Shown: piece by piece, positions 55,201 through 64,000 of the stretch
Layout of the letters: each line of letters opens with the position of its first letter
Numbering within the stretch: the first letter of the stretch is position 1
Source: Prunella strophiata
Taxonomy: Eukaryota; Chordata; Aves; Passeriformes; Prunellidae
DNA: 64,000 bases
Assembly: GCA_036583965.1 (NCBI GenBank)
Contig: JAZBQD010000014.1
Span: forward strand, 26,517,490 to 26,581,489
Direction: 5' to 3'
Position numbers and translations under genes: made by a program
Notes under the pieces: model-generated
Told to the model about the DNA's origin: nothing
Database searches by the model: none
What the model saw: only the letters and a program-made list of their open reading frames with translations

Positions 55201-58200
55201 TGTGAAGGTGGGAGTCAGCTCCTAATTTGGCTCTAAACTGTAATGTTTACATTGCCTTCATGTGCCCCTTTTGGTTCCACAGAGGGCTGGGCTGTGTAAT
55301 TGCAGGAGCCAAGAGGGCTATTCAGGTGACTAAGAGGAGGATTCAAGTGTCCAAACACAGAAATGCAGTACCTTCTGAGGTCCTGCAGTAGCTGAGACAT
55401 CTGCATGGGTCTGAGAGTGACAGAGGGTGCTCAGAACTTCCAGGTCCTTGTGGAGTGAGTGTTGAAGTCCAGGTATGGTACCACCTGTCACCCTATGGCA
55501 CACCAAATAGCAAATTGCAATCTAACAAATTAATTGTTCTCTCAGCGCCTTCATTAGTGTGGCCAGAAGGCAAACTGTCAGAAGGTGATAAATGTGAGAC
55601 CTAGATTACAAACACTTAACCAGTGTGAGCTGCCATGCTTTGAGTAATCTGATATCTGAGGTTATACACCTAGCTATTGAAATCCATACCATAACTAAGA
55701 TATGAATATCAAGTGTTAGTGCAGGAAATACAGGAAAGTAAAGTAATAAAATATGTCCATGTGAGAGTCTTCTGGGAAATCCTATAATAGTCTGACGCAT
55801 TCAAGAAAAAAACAAAACTCAAAATTTGTCATTCTGTGATTTCAGTTTGAGATTAACATAATTCTCCAACTTTCTCATTCTCATCAACTGTTTTATGTAG
55901 GATGAAACCAGTTGAACTGTAGGATTACCTTTTGTTAAGGAGAGGTTTTTTCAGTTTTATTTATGCAACAAAACAAGAAGCAGCTATTGAATCATGTGTC
56001 ATATTTGCTTGAAGACATTACGTATATTCTACTGACAGAATACTGGAAGCTGTGTAGGAACTTCAGAGAGGGTGAGAGTGAAAAAAGTATTTCAGTAAGA
56101 TCAGAAAGAGAATGGTAAATTCAAACCTACTTATCCCCAGTCCCAGGTACGCCTCCATACTTCTAGAATATTGTCAAACTTGATTGGGTGCTCTCTATCT
56201 GGTTTGATCATTAGAGCAAATGAGCAGGGATACAGCTGATACTTCTAAACCCCACTGACTCAAAAAATGTCCTCAGGTGTCCTCCCATTTATGCATTTAA
56301 CCCAAAAACCTTATAATAGAAAACATGTGAGCAATCTTCACAAGAAATGTTGCATCTTAAGTCTTTTAATGGCATGTTGATCATATTAAACTTTGAAGTT
56401 AAACTCATGTATACAGAGTTTTTCTGACCTTGTAAATTCCTTGGTGTTCCATTCTAGACAATGGCCAGGTTTAGTAGGTGGACTACTTTGCTGGCACCTA
56501 CTTCCCCTAATTAGCACTTTGTGCAGGAGAATATCCTGTGTATGCCAGAAAGAGGGACTGTTGTGTTGTTACAGAGCCTCCTCAACTAACACCTGAGAGG
56601 CATTCTCACCCTAACGCCTGTTGTGCATTCCCATGAGCCTGTAGGATTCTGAGGCTTTTACTTTGCAGATAGGCTTTGTAAGGCAGATGACTCCCAAAGC
56701 TCCAGTAACTTCTCTCTGGAGCTGAAGCTGTGGCTTGTAAGAAATCCTGGACTACTTTTCTTCTTACCTTTTTCTTCTGAGAGCTGGAGATAAGGACAGC
56801 CATTTTTCATTACACTTTTTCACCATGGGAAATAGTGCACTCAAGTCAGACTTTTTTCCTTTTTTTTTTTTTTTTTTTTTTTTAGCATCACATTAAGATG
56901 TAATTGTTTGCATTTTAAGGAATTAATTCTTTTCATGATTTAAAAATCACTGCAAACAATTTGTAGTACATTTTTATTTTCATCTATCTGAAATTCTATG
57001 TGAAAGAAATGCTTCTAAAAACTTATGGGAAAGCAATGGATGACTGAACAAAGAAATAAATGACAAGTTCATGATGCATAAATGTATATTAGATGAAATA
57101 ATGGATTTTATGTGGTATATTGTAAATTGATTGAACTGCATTCTACACTTTCAAAATGCAGTTAAGTAGCATCATAGCATCATATGCAACCATATCCAGC
57201 ATCTAAAGCTCTGAATGCCCCCTGCTGTTCCTATTACATAAAATTAGAACAAACAGTAAAGAGACAAACAGTTAAATGACAATTATATTATGGGGGTGGT
57301 GGAATGTAGACTGGCAGCTCTACACACTGAGAACGGTTACGGCATAACAATTATGTACAAAGAATTCTATCACTGTTTAATGTAGGAGTCTTAGTTGACA
57401 GGCATGGTGTATGTTTTAAATCACAAAATATGGTGACATTGCAAAAATGTCTTTAACTTCATTGATGAAGATTTAAAATTATGTAAATTATAAACTGAAT
57501 TAAAATAGTGAGATGAAGATTTGTTAATTGATAATAAAATAAAAAGGTGTGCTGTTAACAGTCAAACTACTTACAGTTTATTTCTGTAAAACATCTGGAT
57601 AGCTAAAACATTTATTGTGGCAACTTTCATCATAAAATTGCATAGTTGATAACAAATCCTAATCTATGAAAAAATGGTTAATAAATAACAGGCACATCCA
57701 GGTCAATATGAAGTGTTTGTTTTTTTTTTCAGGAAAAATGTCAATAACATCAGGGATAAATATAAATGTCTTATTAAATATGAGTAAAACATATTCCAAT
57801 TATATATATATATATATATATATACACAGAATGTGAATTGTGAAAAAAATTACAGGAAAAAATGTGAACACTTCTGAAATTTTTATGGGTTTGGTGTGCT
57901 GTAGAATTTGCCTGTGCATCAAATTGTAATTGTCACAAAACCCACCCATATTTCTTTAAAACTATTCAGCAATTCTTCTGGAATATGAGAAAAAGAGTCC
58001 AGGATTCATTCATATGATGTAAACACCTAAATTTTAACATATTTGCAAACTACTCCAAATCATCCAAATGAAACACAGACTTTTCTCAGTGACACCTCGT
58101 GGATTTCCAGAAGTTCAATTCAGTTCCAAAATAGCCTGTAAACCAAATATTTTTCAAGTTCTGCATTTGATTTTACCCCTCAATTAATTTGATACTAGTG

Positions 58201-61200
58201 TATGAATTTCAGAGTTTCCCTTGCAACTCTTACTATACTTTCTTTAGAAGGAAAAAAAGTGCACACACAATCTGTCTGATTTAAGCCAATTGCAACAATA
58301 AATTGGAAAAAAAAGCTTTTTCAAAATAGTCAACCATATTATGTTACTTTTTTATGATGTTTACACAAGTGAAAGTGAATTTGAATGAGAAGTCAGTAGA
58401 TTTGATTTTGAAATTTGTCTGCAAGTTAGTGCGAATCCTTTTTTTTTTTTTTTTCAGAATTATTAACTTGGTGGAACTTCTCAGGAAACTGTCTTCCTGA
58501 TTTAATACATAAAGCAAGACCATCCTGAGGTCATTCCTTTCTCTGTCTTCCATGCATTCTTTTGGTCCTTTTTTCTCTATGAAATTATTTAGTTATTAAA
58601 GCCTTATTTTTGTATTGTTTTTCCTCTATTTGCCGACTTCTGAGAATATCCAGCATATAGAAAGGTGTTTCCAGAATCTCCCATTGTTCCCTCCTTCTTT
58701 AATTTAAACTTAAATTCTCATTTCATAACTGAGAAAATAGCAAAAAGCTTTTAATAACAAATGTCTTGTTCACTTTACTTTGGGATTATGTGACAAAGAA
58801 ATGCCTCAGTGATTTAGGAAGTCTCCTTTTTCAAGTTCAGCATCAAAACACTTTGATTAAAAAAAAGGAGTTGAGCATCCTTTGCAAAGGTCTGTTAAGT
58901 CAGTACTTGAGTTACTATTGCTTGTACAGTACTTGCATGGACTTTAGGAGATTTAAAACTTGCTTGGCAAAAAAAAGGACTTCACAACTGTACAATAAAT
59001 GTCCTGAATTTACCCACAGTTTAATAGTGGCTTCACAAGGGCCTATATAATATTCATGATAGCCATTCATTCTCTTGATACTTCCTGTACTTCTTCACTA
59101 TCAAGAAGTGCCAAGCTACAATAACTGTCTCTATAATGTATTTGCTAATCTTTCCTCTAATGAATAGACCTCAAGATATATTGTACATTTTGCAGTGCAC
59201 ACATCCTTAGCAGCTAAATGATGTAGCACAGCCTGCAAATGCTGATGAGATGCAGGGCTGTGAAGGCACAGTTCAGTTTGCAGCCACACCAGCCTGAGTT
59301 CTGGCTGTATGTGGAAGAGGAGAGATTCAGAGAAAGGCTACAAAAGGTCAGGATCATGCCCATAAAATAACACTTGTAACATATAATGAAAAAAAAAAAA
59401 TTTAAAAGGTTAAAAGCTGAATCATGGAATGCTTTCCTTATTTCTGAGCAAGGTCCTTTGGGCCATAAGAGTAGCTACTTGGCAAAAATATTATTATTCA
59501 TGAATATCAGAGACTTTTTTTTAAATACTGTTTGCATAATATTGGTCTACTCTTTTTACCTTACATTTTGTGTGTCTTTACTTGGTTCTTACTTCTTGAT
59601 CTTTCTATTTCTAGAAGCATTCAGGTGTAGAATCTGTCTTGTAGTTGCTAACATATCATGAAGCATCTGAAATTTCTACAAGGATCCTAGTCTGTTTCTT
59701 TAGCATTAGATGTACTATTTAGCCCTTGGATATCAAATTTGAAGCTCTAATTACAGAATGGTAATTTGCATGCAGATATTTTTTTTAGCAGATCACCTGC
59801 TCATTGCAATGACTGTTAACACATAAACTTTCTGTATTCCAGAAGCAATCTTTTATACTTGGAACTGAAAATACAGGCAACAGCACTAAACTATTGCCAA
59901 TTTCTTGAAGAATCTTTTCACATTTTTAAAATATTGCTTCAAAACTATATGTGGCTTTAGACATATGAAGACAAACTACTTTAAAATCCATAGTTTCCTC
60001 TCCATTCAAAGCTGATTTATTTTATATGAGTAGCACTAAATTATCAAAGTAAATAAATGTAGAAGGCAGTTAAATAAGTTTTAATTTACTCTTTGAAGGC
60101 TGAAAATATTTTTGTCTTCTCTACCTGAATTGAATTTATTAATTTATATTTTGAAGAAGGAACTGTTTTACTATCAAGTTTTAATTAGGTAGTACCTCTC
60201 AGCTCTGATAACACAATATGTACAATGCCTGTTCTGAGGGCATATATGTAGGTAATTTAATTATATGTTAGCCCAGGTTGCATTATTCTGCTTTATTTCA
60301 GTGATATGTAGCTCTTTATAATTTTGTATCAGTTCTGTTGCCCTTGAATTGAAATGCAGCTTTTATTTGGCAAATAAAAACCATAGAAAAATGTTCAACA
60401 ATATATATCTGGAGATAATAACATTTTTTTACTTTGCTTTTGTTCATCAGGCTGTTTTAAAATGTACTTTTCTTTTCAGTATGCCTTTGTGTGAAAATTC
60501 AGCTAGATAGTATTTATCCAGAGGGAGCAAATTCTAGTTTGCTGCTCAGCAGCAGTGACTTGTACTATTTGATCTCTATGTGTCTGTGTTTGTCTAACAC
60601 TTTTTGAGAAAAGGGCCACAGCAAATTTAATTTTTATGTTTCTTTGAAAATTTAATCAGAATACTTTAAGCTACTGTATTAGCATCATTAGCAGAAGATT
60701 TGAAATAGTTTGATTAGTACTTTCATAGGTTCTTGAAAAAACCCTCAGACATAAGCAGATATTTGACAAATAATTAATTGTAAACATGTATTTTGTTATT
60801 TACCTCCCAGAATAGTTATACCTCCCAATATAGTTATATGTATAACTTTTTTGTGTAACTATGTCCATTGGACACATAAATAACCGTGGGCAAAAATTAC
60901 CATGATTGTCCTATTTCATGTGCAATTATCTGATTATTCATACTTAATTGTACACAAAATCAGGCTGCAATTGCCTGTTCATCTAGCTATCCATGAAATA
61001 CTGAAAATTTAAAAATTAATTAAAAAAAAAATGCGCTTGTAATTTGTGGCTGTACAATTGTATATAAGAAAATTGCTTTGGTTGGTCCTATTTAAAGATA
61101 TTTTAGAAGTCACTAGAGCACAAAAACTGTGTTTCAGGTAGTTGATAGAACATTGCAGCAATGTAGTATTGTGACAGTATATATATTTTAATCTGAATTT

Positions 61201-63181
61201 CTGGTCTGTGTAATACAGAAAGCCCACATGGTGGTCTGAATAATGCACAATGATTTGAATACTTACTAGACATCAAGCCATGTCTGCCAGTGGAAGCTTC
61301 TCCACATGGATCTTCTCCAGCCTCTGTGTTGCAGTTTAGCAGGAAACACATTCCAGTCTCTCAGATCTTGTGTGGTGTTGCAGATACCCATGAGTTTGAC
61401 TGCAACATTGATTTATCTGAATGTATTGATCTGTCTCTTATGTTTCCCAAGTTCATCTGAGTCATCTTAGATTGCAAGAGATGAAAATGACAGCAATGTT
61501 GTTAAAACCACAAACCCAAGAGCTGAGTTCTTGGTTACAGAATTAGAAACATCATTACCAAAAAAATAGATCTTCTCTTTTCTCCTTTCTAGTTTTTACT
61601 ATGCAACATAGGATATTCTTATCCTAGCTAGCTTTTGAGTAAGAGCTCCAAAGCCTCATTTCTCTTAATCTCTGACTCTTTCTGTCTTTTAAAAGACAAT
61701 TGTTTTTATTATATTTTCAGTTCTCTGTCCCCTGAACTTTCTTCAGCTGTCTCCTTGAAAAATAGAGCTATGGATTCAGATTTGCCACTTTTTCTTCCTT
61801 TAGAATGATATCTCTACCCTTCTTTAGTGTCTTTTCTGAATTTACATTAATCTCAAGTTTTTATATAGCACATTAACTTACTGGTTTTGTATTTTTGCAA
61901 CATTCCTAAAATATCACAAAATTTTATAAATAATTTATCAGAAGAGGCATTCAATGCATGTACTTCTCCAGTTTATAGTGTCTAGTGTAGTTTAAAGCTT
62001 TGTAAAGTCTGCATATGATATATTAATAATATAGATGACATGTAGAATTCAGAGAACTCGATAAACTATTTCCTTTGTCTTTGCCTGAAGTTATTTGTCT
62101 CTTTGGCATTGCAAGTATACAGATAGAATTGGAAAGAAACAATTAAAAATATAATGCTTATTCTCAATATTTATTATTAAGTTTATTGAGTAATATTTTG
62201 GGAAACACTTGGAGGGCATTGCTTTATAAAGCAACAACCTGTTCAGTCCACAGCATACACATACTCACATGTCTTAAAACACATACATACCTCTCTCTGG
62301 AGTCCTGAAAAAACTGACTGCATAAGTGATTTGCTAAGTCTTTGTATAGGTGCTATTTTGTCTTCTTCCGAGTTTTAATTGTTGTCTGGATAGTAACTTT
62401 TTATAGTGATACATGAAACTAACCTTGTGCCTGATACATTTGCATTACAGTTTTGCTCCATAATTCCATTTCTCTAATAATGAACTGCTATGGTACAGAA
62501 CCAGCAAAATCAAGAAGAGAGACTTCCCTGTCAGACTATTTTTAAGATAAGAACTCAATCATAATTTCAGGAACAGTTGAATCATAGGCTACAGATTTTT
62601 GCACATCATGAGCTACAAGGTTTTGAGGGGCATCTTGTTAAAATGGGTTGGGAGCAATGCAGACACATAGGGAGCTCATCTGCTTGAGAGAGGCAAGTGG
62701 CAAGTATTAATGTGTTATTATTAAAATTTCAGTGGAGTAATTTTGAAGCATTTAACATATATTACCATACATTATATTGCAAACTCTGCCTCTGTAGTGA
62801 TCTCATGGAAGCAATTTATAGAAACTGAGCATTTCTATTGTGGATTAAACATGAATTTCTGAAGCTTTTGGGTTTTTTTAACAGAACAATGAAAATGAAA
62901 CAGCACTGCATTGTGCAGCTCAGTATGGTCATTCAGAAGTTGTTGCTGTTCTGCTGGAAGAGCTGACAGACCCCACAATAAGAAACAACAAACTGGAAAC
63001 ACCTCTGGATCTGGCAGCACTTTACGGACGTCTACGCGTTGTGAAAATGATCATCAAAGCCTATCCAAATCTGATGAACTGTAATACAAGAAAACACACT
63101 CCTTTGCATCTTGCTGCTCGTAATGGCCACAAAGCTGTCGTACAGGTGCTTCTGGAGGCTGGAATGGATGTCAGCTGCCAA
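4809..63181 (+). CDS. ANKS1B: ANKS1B (AIDA-1), 5' part: join(4809-4942, 50607-50687, 54324-54480, 62885-63181)
   Basis: Four exons splice in frame to 669 nt, 223 codons, starting [20 protein letters not shown] and ending ...AGMDVSCQ. This matches the N-terminus of ankyrin repeat and SAM domain-containing protein 1B as I know it from mammals. Six ankyrin repeats are visible at about residues 2-31, 58-87, 91-120, 127-156, 160-189 and 193-222; each complete one shows the TALHHAA/TPLHLAA-type helix signature. The full-length family protein is about 1,200 residues, with a seventh ankyrin repeat, two SAM domains and a C-terminal PTB domain encoded beyond this window. From family knowledge, AIDA-1 is a postsynaptic density scaffold that binds PSD-95 and the APP intracellular domain, and isoforms shuttle to the nucleus. 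Many shorter isoforms start at internal promoters further downstream and would lack these exons. No frameshift or internal stop is present, so the gene looks intact here. Confidence 0.95.
6579..6602. repeat. C-rich homopolymer tract
   Basis: An almost pure cytosine run interrupted by two G bases lies in an otherwise AT-rich part of intron 1. The complementary strand is G-rich with runs of several consecutive Gs, so G-quadruplex or i-motif formation is conceivable. Such runs are also prone to sequencing-length errors. Confidence 0.8.
6954..6968. repeat. poly-T run (15 T)
   Basis: A homopolymer run in intron 1 with no visible retroposon body attached. Confidence 0.8.
12885..13365 (+). mobile_element. 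CR1 LINE fragment, reverse transcriptase region, degenerate
   Basis: Conceptual translation in shifting frames gives several CR1 ORF2 landmarks in order. An [19 protein letters not shown] stretch around 12905-12950 matches the usual IFERSWRTGEVPEDWK region. [11 protein letters not shown] near 13100-13140 matches QHGFTKGKSCL. A degenerate ADDTKL block near 13215-13235 follows, then DLDRLEKW...MKF near 13275-13320. The block between the second and third landmarks is much shorter than in intact CR1, so there is an internal deletion. Frames are broken and no functional protein is possible. The element lies in sense orientation within ANKS1B intron 1. Confidence 0.75.
14020..14074. repeat. short direct repeat, 21-bp copies, period 34
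   Basis: A 21-bp sequence beginning ACTGCATATTGCTTGAAT occurs identically at 14020-14040 and 14054-14074, with 13 bp between. It looks like a small local tandem duplication. Confidence 0.85.
21228..21423. repeat. pyrimidine-rich low-complexity tract
   Basis: About 200 bp of C/T-dominated sequence on the + strand with many CTCTC, TCCC and TTCCCC blocks, in intron 1. An open frame crosses it, but its composition (Ser, Pro, Leu) simply reflects the tract. Confidence 0.7.
30335..30945 (+). mobile_element. CR1 LINE fragment, ORF2 3' end plus 3' UTR, old copy
   Basis: The sequence follows the CR1 3' region in order but is highly diverged. An ACATAAGTCAGCAATGTGCCC block (CR1: ACATGAGTCAGCAGTGTGCC) near 30342 is followed by CAGCAAGTTGAGGGAAGT, TATAGGAGAGAC and ATCATTAAGAGGCTGGAGCA (the KMIRGLEHLSYEERL region). 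Then come CAGTCAGGGTAATCAAGCTC, an AGATGGTGTGATATCCGT block, and a diverged copy of the CR1 3' UTR ending in ATATTCTGAATG near 30945. Reading frames are interrupted. It lies in sense orientation in intron 1. The 5' limit is approximate. Confidence 0.75.
32020..32400 (-). mobile_element. CR1 LINE 3' UTR fragment
   Basis: On the + strand the sequence starts TTGGAAGGGACTTCAGGAGA, the usual reverse-complement start of CR1 3' ends. It continues with CR1-like blocks such as AGTAAAAAAGCATTTTCTTA, CAGATGGAACTTAATGTGTT, CTCTTGTCCTGCCTCAGGGC, ACTACTGAGAAGAGTTTGGC and finally GATACTCCAGTCCCTTAG. The element is therefore antisense to ANKS1B. The two overlapping open frames here (76 and 95 codons) are by-products of the repeat. 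Confidence 0.8.
37171..37230. repeat. (AT)n microsatellite, about 60 bp
   Basis: An almost perfect AT dinucleotide run, interrupted once by AC near 37180. An apparent 95-codon frame at 37081-37368 reads it as alternating Tyr-Ile and is not a gene. It is likely polymorphic and prone to cruciform formation. Confidence 0.95.
37709..37725. repeat. poly-A run (17 A)
   Basis: A homopolymer run in intron 1 with no recognisable retroposon attached. Confidence 0.85.
41441..42010 (-). mobile_element. CR1 LINE, 5'-truncated, with reverse transcriptase C-terminus and intact 3' terminus
   Basis: On the + strand it begins AAAATCATAGAATG, the reverse complement of the CR1 terminal ATTCTATG motif, followed by GAGTTGGAAGGGAACC. 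On the - strand a frame within 41774-42043 reads [19 protein letters not shown], then [12 protein letters not shown] and LVLFSLEE. These are the C-terminal CR1 ORF2 blocks (VPLYSALVRPHLEYC..., QRRATKMIKGLE, LGLFSLEK). The rest, 41441-41790, is the 3' UTR. It is the best-preserved CR1 in the window, but only the last part of ORF2 remains, so it cannot move by itself. Its 5' junction is somewhere between 42000 and 42050. Confidence 0.9.
42101..42131. repeat. perfect inverted repeat, 13-bp arms and 5-nt loop
   Basis: The arm TTTCAGACAACTA at 42101-42113 is mirrored exactly by 42119-42131, separated by AGTAT. It could form a hairpin in RNA or a cruciform in DNA. It lies about 50-100 bp beyond the 5' end of the CR1 copy. 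It could be the relic of a small inverted-repeat element or chance. Confidence 0.85.
43520..44320. other. C-rich, CT/CA-rich segment of unknown origin in intron 1
   Basis: Compared with its AT-rich surroundings, this stretch is richer in C and in CA/CT words (for example CACACTGTCTCACACACCCA near 43619) and carries open frames of about 60 codons that look compositional. The sharp local change suggests an inserted element, possibly an LTR or other transposon. I cannot name it and see no clear terminal repeats. Confidence 0.3.
44600..45150 (+). mobile_element. possible LTR-like segment with TATA box
   Basis: A good TATA box, TATAAAAG at 44833-44840 (context GGGGTATAAAAGGC), follows a GC-richer stretch with imperfect CAGCTGTGCAGG duplicates (44706-44756). 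Downstream are two loosely similar copies of about 43 bp, each starting TGAAGCC (near 44870 and 44911). This TATA-plus-downstream layout is seen in solo LTRs of avian endogenous retroviruses. I found no matching ends, no target duplication and no retroviral genes, so it may equally be ordinary intron or a cryptic promoter. Confidence 0.2.
46123..46139. repeat. T-rich run
   Basis: A near-homopolymer T stretch in intron 1, of no recognised function. Confidence 0.6.
48641..48660. repeat. poly-T run (20 T)
   Basis: A homopolymer run in intron 1. It could be the poly-A tail of an antisense retroposed sequence, but no body is recognisable alongside it. Confidence 0.85.
49202..49231. repeat. poly-T (17 T) followed by (TTC)n
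   Basis: A T homopolymer runs directly into a short TTC trinucleotide repeat, in intron 1 about 1.4 kb upstream of exon 2. Confidence 0.85.
49470..49508. repeat. compound (AT)n-(AC)n-(AT)n microsatellite
   Basis: An AT run, then about six AC units, then AT again, in intron 1. Confidence 0.9.
50607..50687 (+). CDS. ANKS1B: ANKS1B coding exon 2 (81 nt, ankyrin repeat 2)
   Basis: The acceptor is CTTTATTTGCAG at 50606 and the donor is AA|GTAAGT at 50688, a near-consensus site. The first base completes Ser45, after which it reads [20 protein letters not shown] and AALNGH. The last two bases (AA) join the first G of exon 3 to make Lys72. The sequence contains the start of ankyrin repeat 2 with its [11 protein letters not shown] signature. 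Mammalian ANKS1B, as I recall it, has Val where this has Ile52. Confidence 0.95.
50688..54323 (+). other. ANKS1B: ANKS1B intron 2 (3.6 kb)
   Basis: Runs from GTAAGT to CTCCTGTTTTCCAG. AT-rich with short random open frames only. No repeat, RNA gene or further exon was recognised. Confidence 0.85.
54324..54480 (+). CDS. ANKS1B: ANKS1B coding exon 3 (157 nt, ankyrin repeats 2-3)
   Basis: The acceptor is TGTTTTCCAG at 54323 and the donor is CAG|GTGAAG at 54481. With the split Lys72 it encodes [20 protein letters not shown], then [20 protein letters not shown] and [12 protein letters not shown] (to residue 124). It finishes ankyrin repeat 2 and holds the whole of repeat 3 (residues 91-120, with [10 protein letters not shown]). 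It ends exactly on a codon boundary. Confidence 0.96.
56860..56883. repeat. poly-T run (24 T)
   Basis: The longest homopolymer in the window, in intron 3, preceded by a shorter T run broken by CC. No retroposon body was recognised next to it. Confidence 0.9.
57800..57826. repeat. (AT)n microsatellite
   Basis: About 13 AT units ending in ACACA, in intron 3. Confidence 0.9.
58439..58454. repeat. poly-T run (16 T)
   Basis: A homopolymer in intron 3 followed by CAG, which resembles a 3' splice acceptor (T-run then CAG at 58455-58457). No plausible ANKS1B exon follows. Confidence 0.8.
62885..63181 (+). CDS. ANKS1B: ANKS1B coding exon 4 (297 nt, ankyrin repeats 4-6)
   Basis: The acceptor is GGGTTTTTTTAACAG at 62884. 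The exon encodes 99 complete codons, residues 125-223. These include [20 protein letters not shown] (repeat 4), [20 protein letters not shown] (repeat 5) and [20 protein letters not shown] (repeat 6), ending AGMDVSCQ. The 3' border is placed at CAA|GTTAGT because family members continue with a Thr-Glu-Lys-Gly stretch after ...SCQ, and because reading on gives only VSV and a stop at 63191-63193. The donor is weak: A at -1 and T at +3, against the usual G and purine. Repeats 4 to 6 lie wholly in one exon. Confidence 0.94.
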
Positions 63182-63194
63182 GTTAGTGTGTAAT

Positions 63195-63215
63195 TCCTCC
63201 CTTCCTTCCTTCCTT
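63195..63215. repeat. (CTTC)n microsatellite
   Basis: About four to five CTTC units close to the 5' splice site of intron 4. It is pyrimidine-rich and probably length-variable. Confidence 0.8.
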
Positions 63216-63968
63216 GAAATTACTTCTTACATTTTTTTTCTTTAAAATACACTTGCATTTACTTTGTTAGAAATGCTGCAAGGTGATATATAATGCAGCT
63301 TTATTTATTACAACTCAAATAATATGTTAAAAGTGATAATTCAAAAAAGATATGTATCTTTAAAGCTGAGTAGATGTTTTAATGTTGTCTTGAAACATGT
63401 AGATTCACAAATAATATCAACCATTTCTTTAGGTGTACATAAATATATTTTTTACATCTGTGGCTGTGAAAGTTGTAAGCTGATTTTCTAAAGCTATGGC
63501 CCTTCATCATCACAGCGATCTGAAACAGTGTTTCACTCTAAGCTCATTTTCCTGTAATAATTCCATTCTAAACTTGTTACAAAACAATAATTTTGATTTT
63601 CTGAATTTCTAAACACTTGTATAAATCTAAGAGAAAATTCTATAGCAATACACTTCTGCCAGCTACTGACTCCAACCTGCCAGCTGTTTAGTGTGTCTTG
63701 TTTTATGCACAGTAAGTTATAAGGCTGTTAAAGGGGTAACTTTAAATAAAATAGACATAGATGGGTAGAGACGCAAGGTACAGCAGCAGTGAATTTTCTA
63801 GTTCAATTCTTTGTACTGGAAGGTGTCCAGGCTTTTTAACTACAGAAAACTGGATTCTGTTATGTGTTCTGAAATGTTGCCCCAATCTTATGATTTCTCT
63901 TGATTTGATTGATGGCACTGTGTTTGTTGTAGAGTGGGTTTAATCTTCATAAATGAATTAACTTCCTT

Positions 63969-63991
63969 GCTCTCTCTCTCTCTTTCTCGCT
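63969..63991. repeat. (CT)n microsatellite
   Basis: A short CT dinucleotide run at the window's 3' edge in intron 4. Confidence 0.8.
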
Positions 63992-64000
63992 GTATAAAAT

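Larger units (their letters stand above)
54481..62884 (+). other. ANKS1B: ANKS1B intron 3 (8.4 kb)
   Basis: Runs from GTGAAG to TTTTTTTAACAG. AT-rich. It contains poly-T runs (56860-56883, 58439-58454) and an AT microsatellite (57800-57826). The patch 55195-55500 is slightly GC-richer but not identified. No other exon, RNA gene or clear transposon was seen. Confidence 0.85.
63182..64000 (+). other. ANKS1B: ANKS1B intron 4, 5' part (runs off the window)
   Basis: Starts GTTAGTGTGTAA. A CTTC tetranucleotide run sits 13-34 bp into the intron (63195-63215). A CT run is near 63969-63990, close to the window edge. No exon was found before 64000. Confidence 0.85.

Noticed and set aside
58439..58460. 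Possible 3' splice acceptor (T-run then CAG) in intron 3
   Set aside because: The following sequence gives no ANKS1B-like reading frame, and exons 3 and 4 already join seamlessly at residues 124/125.

Overview
The window is vertebrate nuclear DNA, almost certainly from a bird. Four degenerate CR1-type LINE fragments (the dominant avian/reptilian retroposon) are recognisable and no mammalian Alu, B1 or L1 sequence is seen. It carries the 5' end of one gene on the + strand, ANKS1B (AIDA-1), a brain-enriched scaffold with ankyrin repeats, SAM domains and a PTB domain. Four coding exons are visible: 4809-4942, 50607-50687, 54324-54480 and 62885-63181. They have GT/AG borders and compatible phases, and together give 223 codons covering the first six ankyrin repeats. 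The gene continues past the window; the remaining ankyrin repeat, SAM and PTB exons are not here.

Layout. Positions 1 to about 2560 are AT-rich with no recognisable gene. At about 2560 the sequence turns abruptly GC- and CpG-rich. Within this island, 2680-4279 is a 1600-bp minisatellite of 65 copies of an 18-bp core, separated by 64 linkers of two kinds (34 of 5 bp and 30 of 9 bp). It is followed by promoter-like sequence (GC box, inverted CCAAT, pyrimidine tracts) and coding exon 1. Intron 1 (45.7 kb), intron 2 (3.6 kb), intron 3 (8.4 kb) and the start of intron 4 are AT-rich and contain CR1 remnants, simple repeats and a possible LTR-like segment, but no other gene that I can support.

The most interesting observation is in the minisatellite. 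Every full core contains, on the - strand, the 10-bp right half-site of the RE1/NRSE element bound by the neuronal repressor REST, within a 13-bp exact match to the RE1 consensus. That gives 64 clustered copies starting about 0.5 kb upstream of the start codon of a neuronal gene. The left RE1 half-site is poorly matched, so function is a hypothesis, but the sequence match is direct. Several very long open frames across the array on both strands are artefacts of a stop-free repeat.
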